Made by a program: the position numbers and the translations under genes. A stretch of DNA of 64,000 nucleotides, taken from NCBI RefSeq assembly GCF_900105125.1, contig NZ_LT629750.1, positions 3,100,001-3,164,000 of the forward strand, given 5' to 3'. Below, one piece after another: positions 63,057 through 64,000 of this stretch. The notes below the pieces were generated by a model. It had not been told where the DNA came from and made no database searches. It was given only the letters and a program-made list of their open reading frames with translations. Each line of letters begins with the position of its first letter. Position 1 is the stretch's first letter. This stretch comes from Bradyrhizobium canariense. Lineage in GTDB: Bacteria; Pseudomonadota; Alphaproteobacteria; Rhizobiales; Xanthobacteraceae.

Positions 63057-63611
63057 AGCTTCGATTCATCGTTGAGGCGCTAATTGATGCGATAGCGGCA
63101 GTTGACCAATGCGCTACGAGGGAACGTTTTACGCAAGCCAATGTGGCGGCCGCGGACATCCCTCCTTCAGCGAACCCCGTCGCGGGTCGAGAGAGAAACA
63201 CTGGAGGTTATTCCGCCTATCGCGCGTGTGCCTAACGACAGAGAATCCGACCCTGAAGTAGCGTACGTGATACGGCTGCAGCTCAAATGGAGCTGCAGCC
63301 GATCCAGCTCCATCGCGGAACCACGCGACTCTGTCGACCGCGGCACCCGCATGGACACCGATGCAATTCGAGACGATGTCCGCACGAATCGCCTTCAGAT
63401 CCCCGAACATCCCATAACTATCAATCAGCCCCAGCAGCCTGCTCCGAGTTCAAAAGGAAAAACCAAATCCAAGAAAAGCGCGGGAAGCAGTCAATAGCCG
63501 GGATCGTTTGAGCGCTACGCCACTTTACAAGAAGGAAATAGCAACCTCGGGGCCGCCTTCCGATCCTCACCTGAGTTGGTGGGCATGAAGGCTCACTGCT
63601 GGATTGTGCAT
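63057..63611. other. Intergenic region with a strong palindrome
   Basis: An open frame from 63102 to 63497 ends in a Lys/Ser-rich tail, but it has no ribosome site or family. The only clear structure is the palindrome at 63274-63300. Confidence 0.45.
63274..63300. repeat. Perfect 11-bp inverted repeat
   Basis: GGCTGCAGCTC (63274-63284), a 5-base loop, then GAGCTGCAGCC (63290-63300). There is no T-run on either side. It may be a protein-binding site or an RNA hairpin of unknown role. Confidence 0.75.
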
Positions 63612-64000
63612 ATGGAAGTCAGGAAGATCCATGAACTCATTACAGGAAGGAGGCGGGCGAAGCCGCTTGGGAGAGGTTCAGGCAATACCCTTCGAAGTGC
63701 GATTTTCCGAGCTGCCGGATTTTTTGGTTTCTGGCTGGTGCTTACTGACACCGATTCTGCTGATCTTGCGGCAGGGTTAGTATCTGCTGCTGCAGCAACT
63801 TGGGCGAGTCTCCGCCTGATGCCGGCGGAGCAATGGAATCTGCGTCCCGTCAAGCTTGCCGGATTCATACTGCACTTTCTGCGTCAATCGATCGCCGCCG
63901 GGACAGACGTCGCATTGCGAGCGCTTGATCCTCGGCTGCCGTTGCGGCCGGGCTTCGTGGTCTATCAAACGCACCTCCCGCCCGGCACAAAGCGAAATGC
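63612..64000 (+). CDS. mnhE: Na+/H+ antiporter subunit E, 5' part
   Basis: The frame stays open to the window edge (about 129 codons). After a basic start, GFFGFWLVLTDTDSADLAAG, TWASLRLMPAEQWNLRP, LAGFILHFLRQSIAAGTDVA and RALDPRLPLRPGFVVYQTHL follow the MnhE/MrpE pattern. Other antiporter subunits are expected just outside. ATGs lie at 63585 and 63612; the choice is uncertain because neither has a clear ribosome site. Confidence 0.75.
   Translation, partial: MEVRKIHELITGRRRAKPLGRGSGNTLRSAIFRAAGFFGFWLVLTDTDSADLAAGLVSAAAATWASLRLMPAEQWNLRPVKLAGFILHFLRQSIAAGTDVALRALDPRLPLRPGFVVYQTHLPPGTKRN

Noticed and set aside
63102..63497. 131-codon plus-strand frame with Lys/Ser-rich tail
   Set aside because: No ribosome site; it crosses the perfect palindrome and has low-complexity composition.
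1..64000. tRNA genes, rRNA genes and CRISPR arrays
   Set aside because: No cloverleaf-like tRNA, rRNA segment or regularly spaced direct repeat was recognised on either strand by eye.

Overview
The window looks like chromosomal DNA of a Bradyrhizobium/Rhodopseudomonas-type alphaproteobacterium (Nitrobacteraceae). This is inferred from family content: a Porin_2-type porin, DUF3551, DUF6894, DUF992 and DUF3313 proteins, short-chain-amide transport with AmiC/AmiR, and many very small exported proteins. GC is high in genes and AT-rich tracts are confined to a few promoters. No tRNA, rRNA, CRISPR array, prophage or intact insertion sequence was seen.

Layout. 0-6 kb (minus strand): an operon amiC - amiR - binding protein - two permeases - two ATPases (the last cut by the window edge) for amide/urea-type solutes. 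6-8.6 kb: an SDR dehydrogenase, a DUF3313 lipoprotein and a small exported protein. 8.7-10.9 kb: an OmpR/EnvZ-type two-component pair. 10.9-15.3 kb: a fluoroacetate-dehalogenase-like hydrolase, an exported HSL-type esterase, a PanE-type reductase and an outer-membrane barrel. 16-19.6 kb: a large porin flanked by two paralogous MarR regulators, with shared AT-rich promoter elements and a possible small RNA. 19.6-30.3 kb: a low-density stretch with gene remnants, a ceramidase-fold membrane protein, a Gly/Cys-rich exported peptide, small secreted or membrane proteins, guaC and a collagen-like protein.

30.5-36.2 kb: a phosphate/ion/energy block (Na/Pi cotransporter, PPK2 polyphosphate kinase, P-type cation ATPase). 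36-44 kb: more small exported or membrane proteins, a Tat-signal cytochrome P450, a TerB-like protein and a Bax-inhibitor-1 protein. 44-50 kb: an IS3 remnant, an AraC regulator and a 14-helix MFS exporter. 50.6-54.5 kb: an antiporter remnant, a DUF1269 protein, a membrane metallophosphoesterase and an AI-2E-family permease. 55-58 kb: one NarL-type sensor kinase with two paralogous response regulators, divergent from an RND efflux pair (58.4-62.6 kb). The window ends inside a Na+/H+ antiporter subunit E gene.

A recurring theme is decay. At least seven recognisable gene remnants lie between intact genes: SRAP, HAD phosphatase, DUF4105, an alpha/beta-hydrolase-domain protein, a Sel1 protein, a basic amino acid antiporter and an IS3 transposase. 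The most unusual candidates are the Gly/Cys-rich exported peptide at 21.4 kb, the predicted Tat-exported P450 at 39.6 kb, the dehalogenase-like hydrolase at 10.9 kb with its halide pocket intact, and the MarR-porin-MarR unit at 16-19.6 kb.
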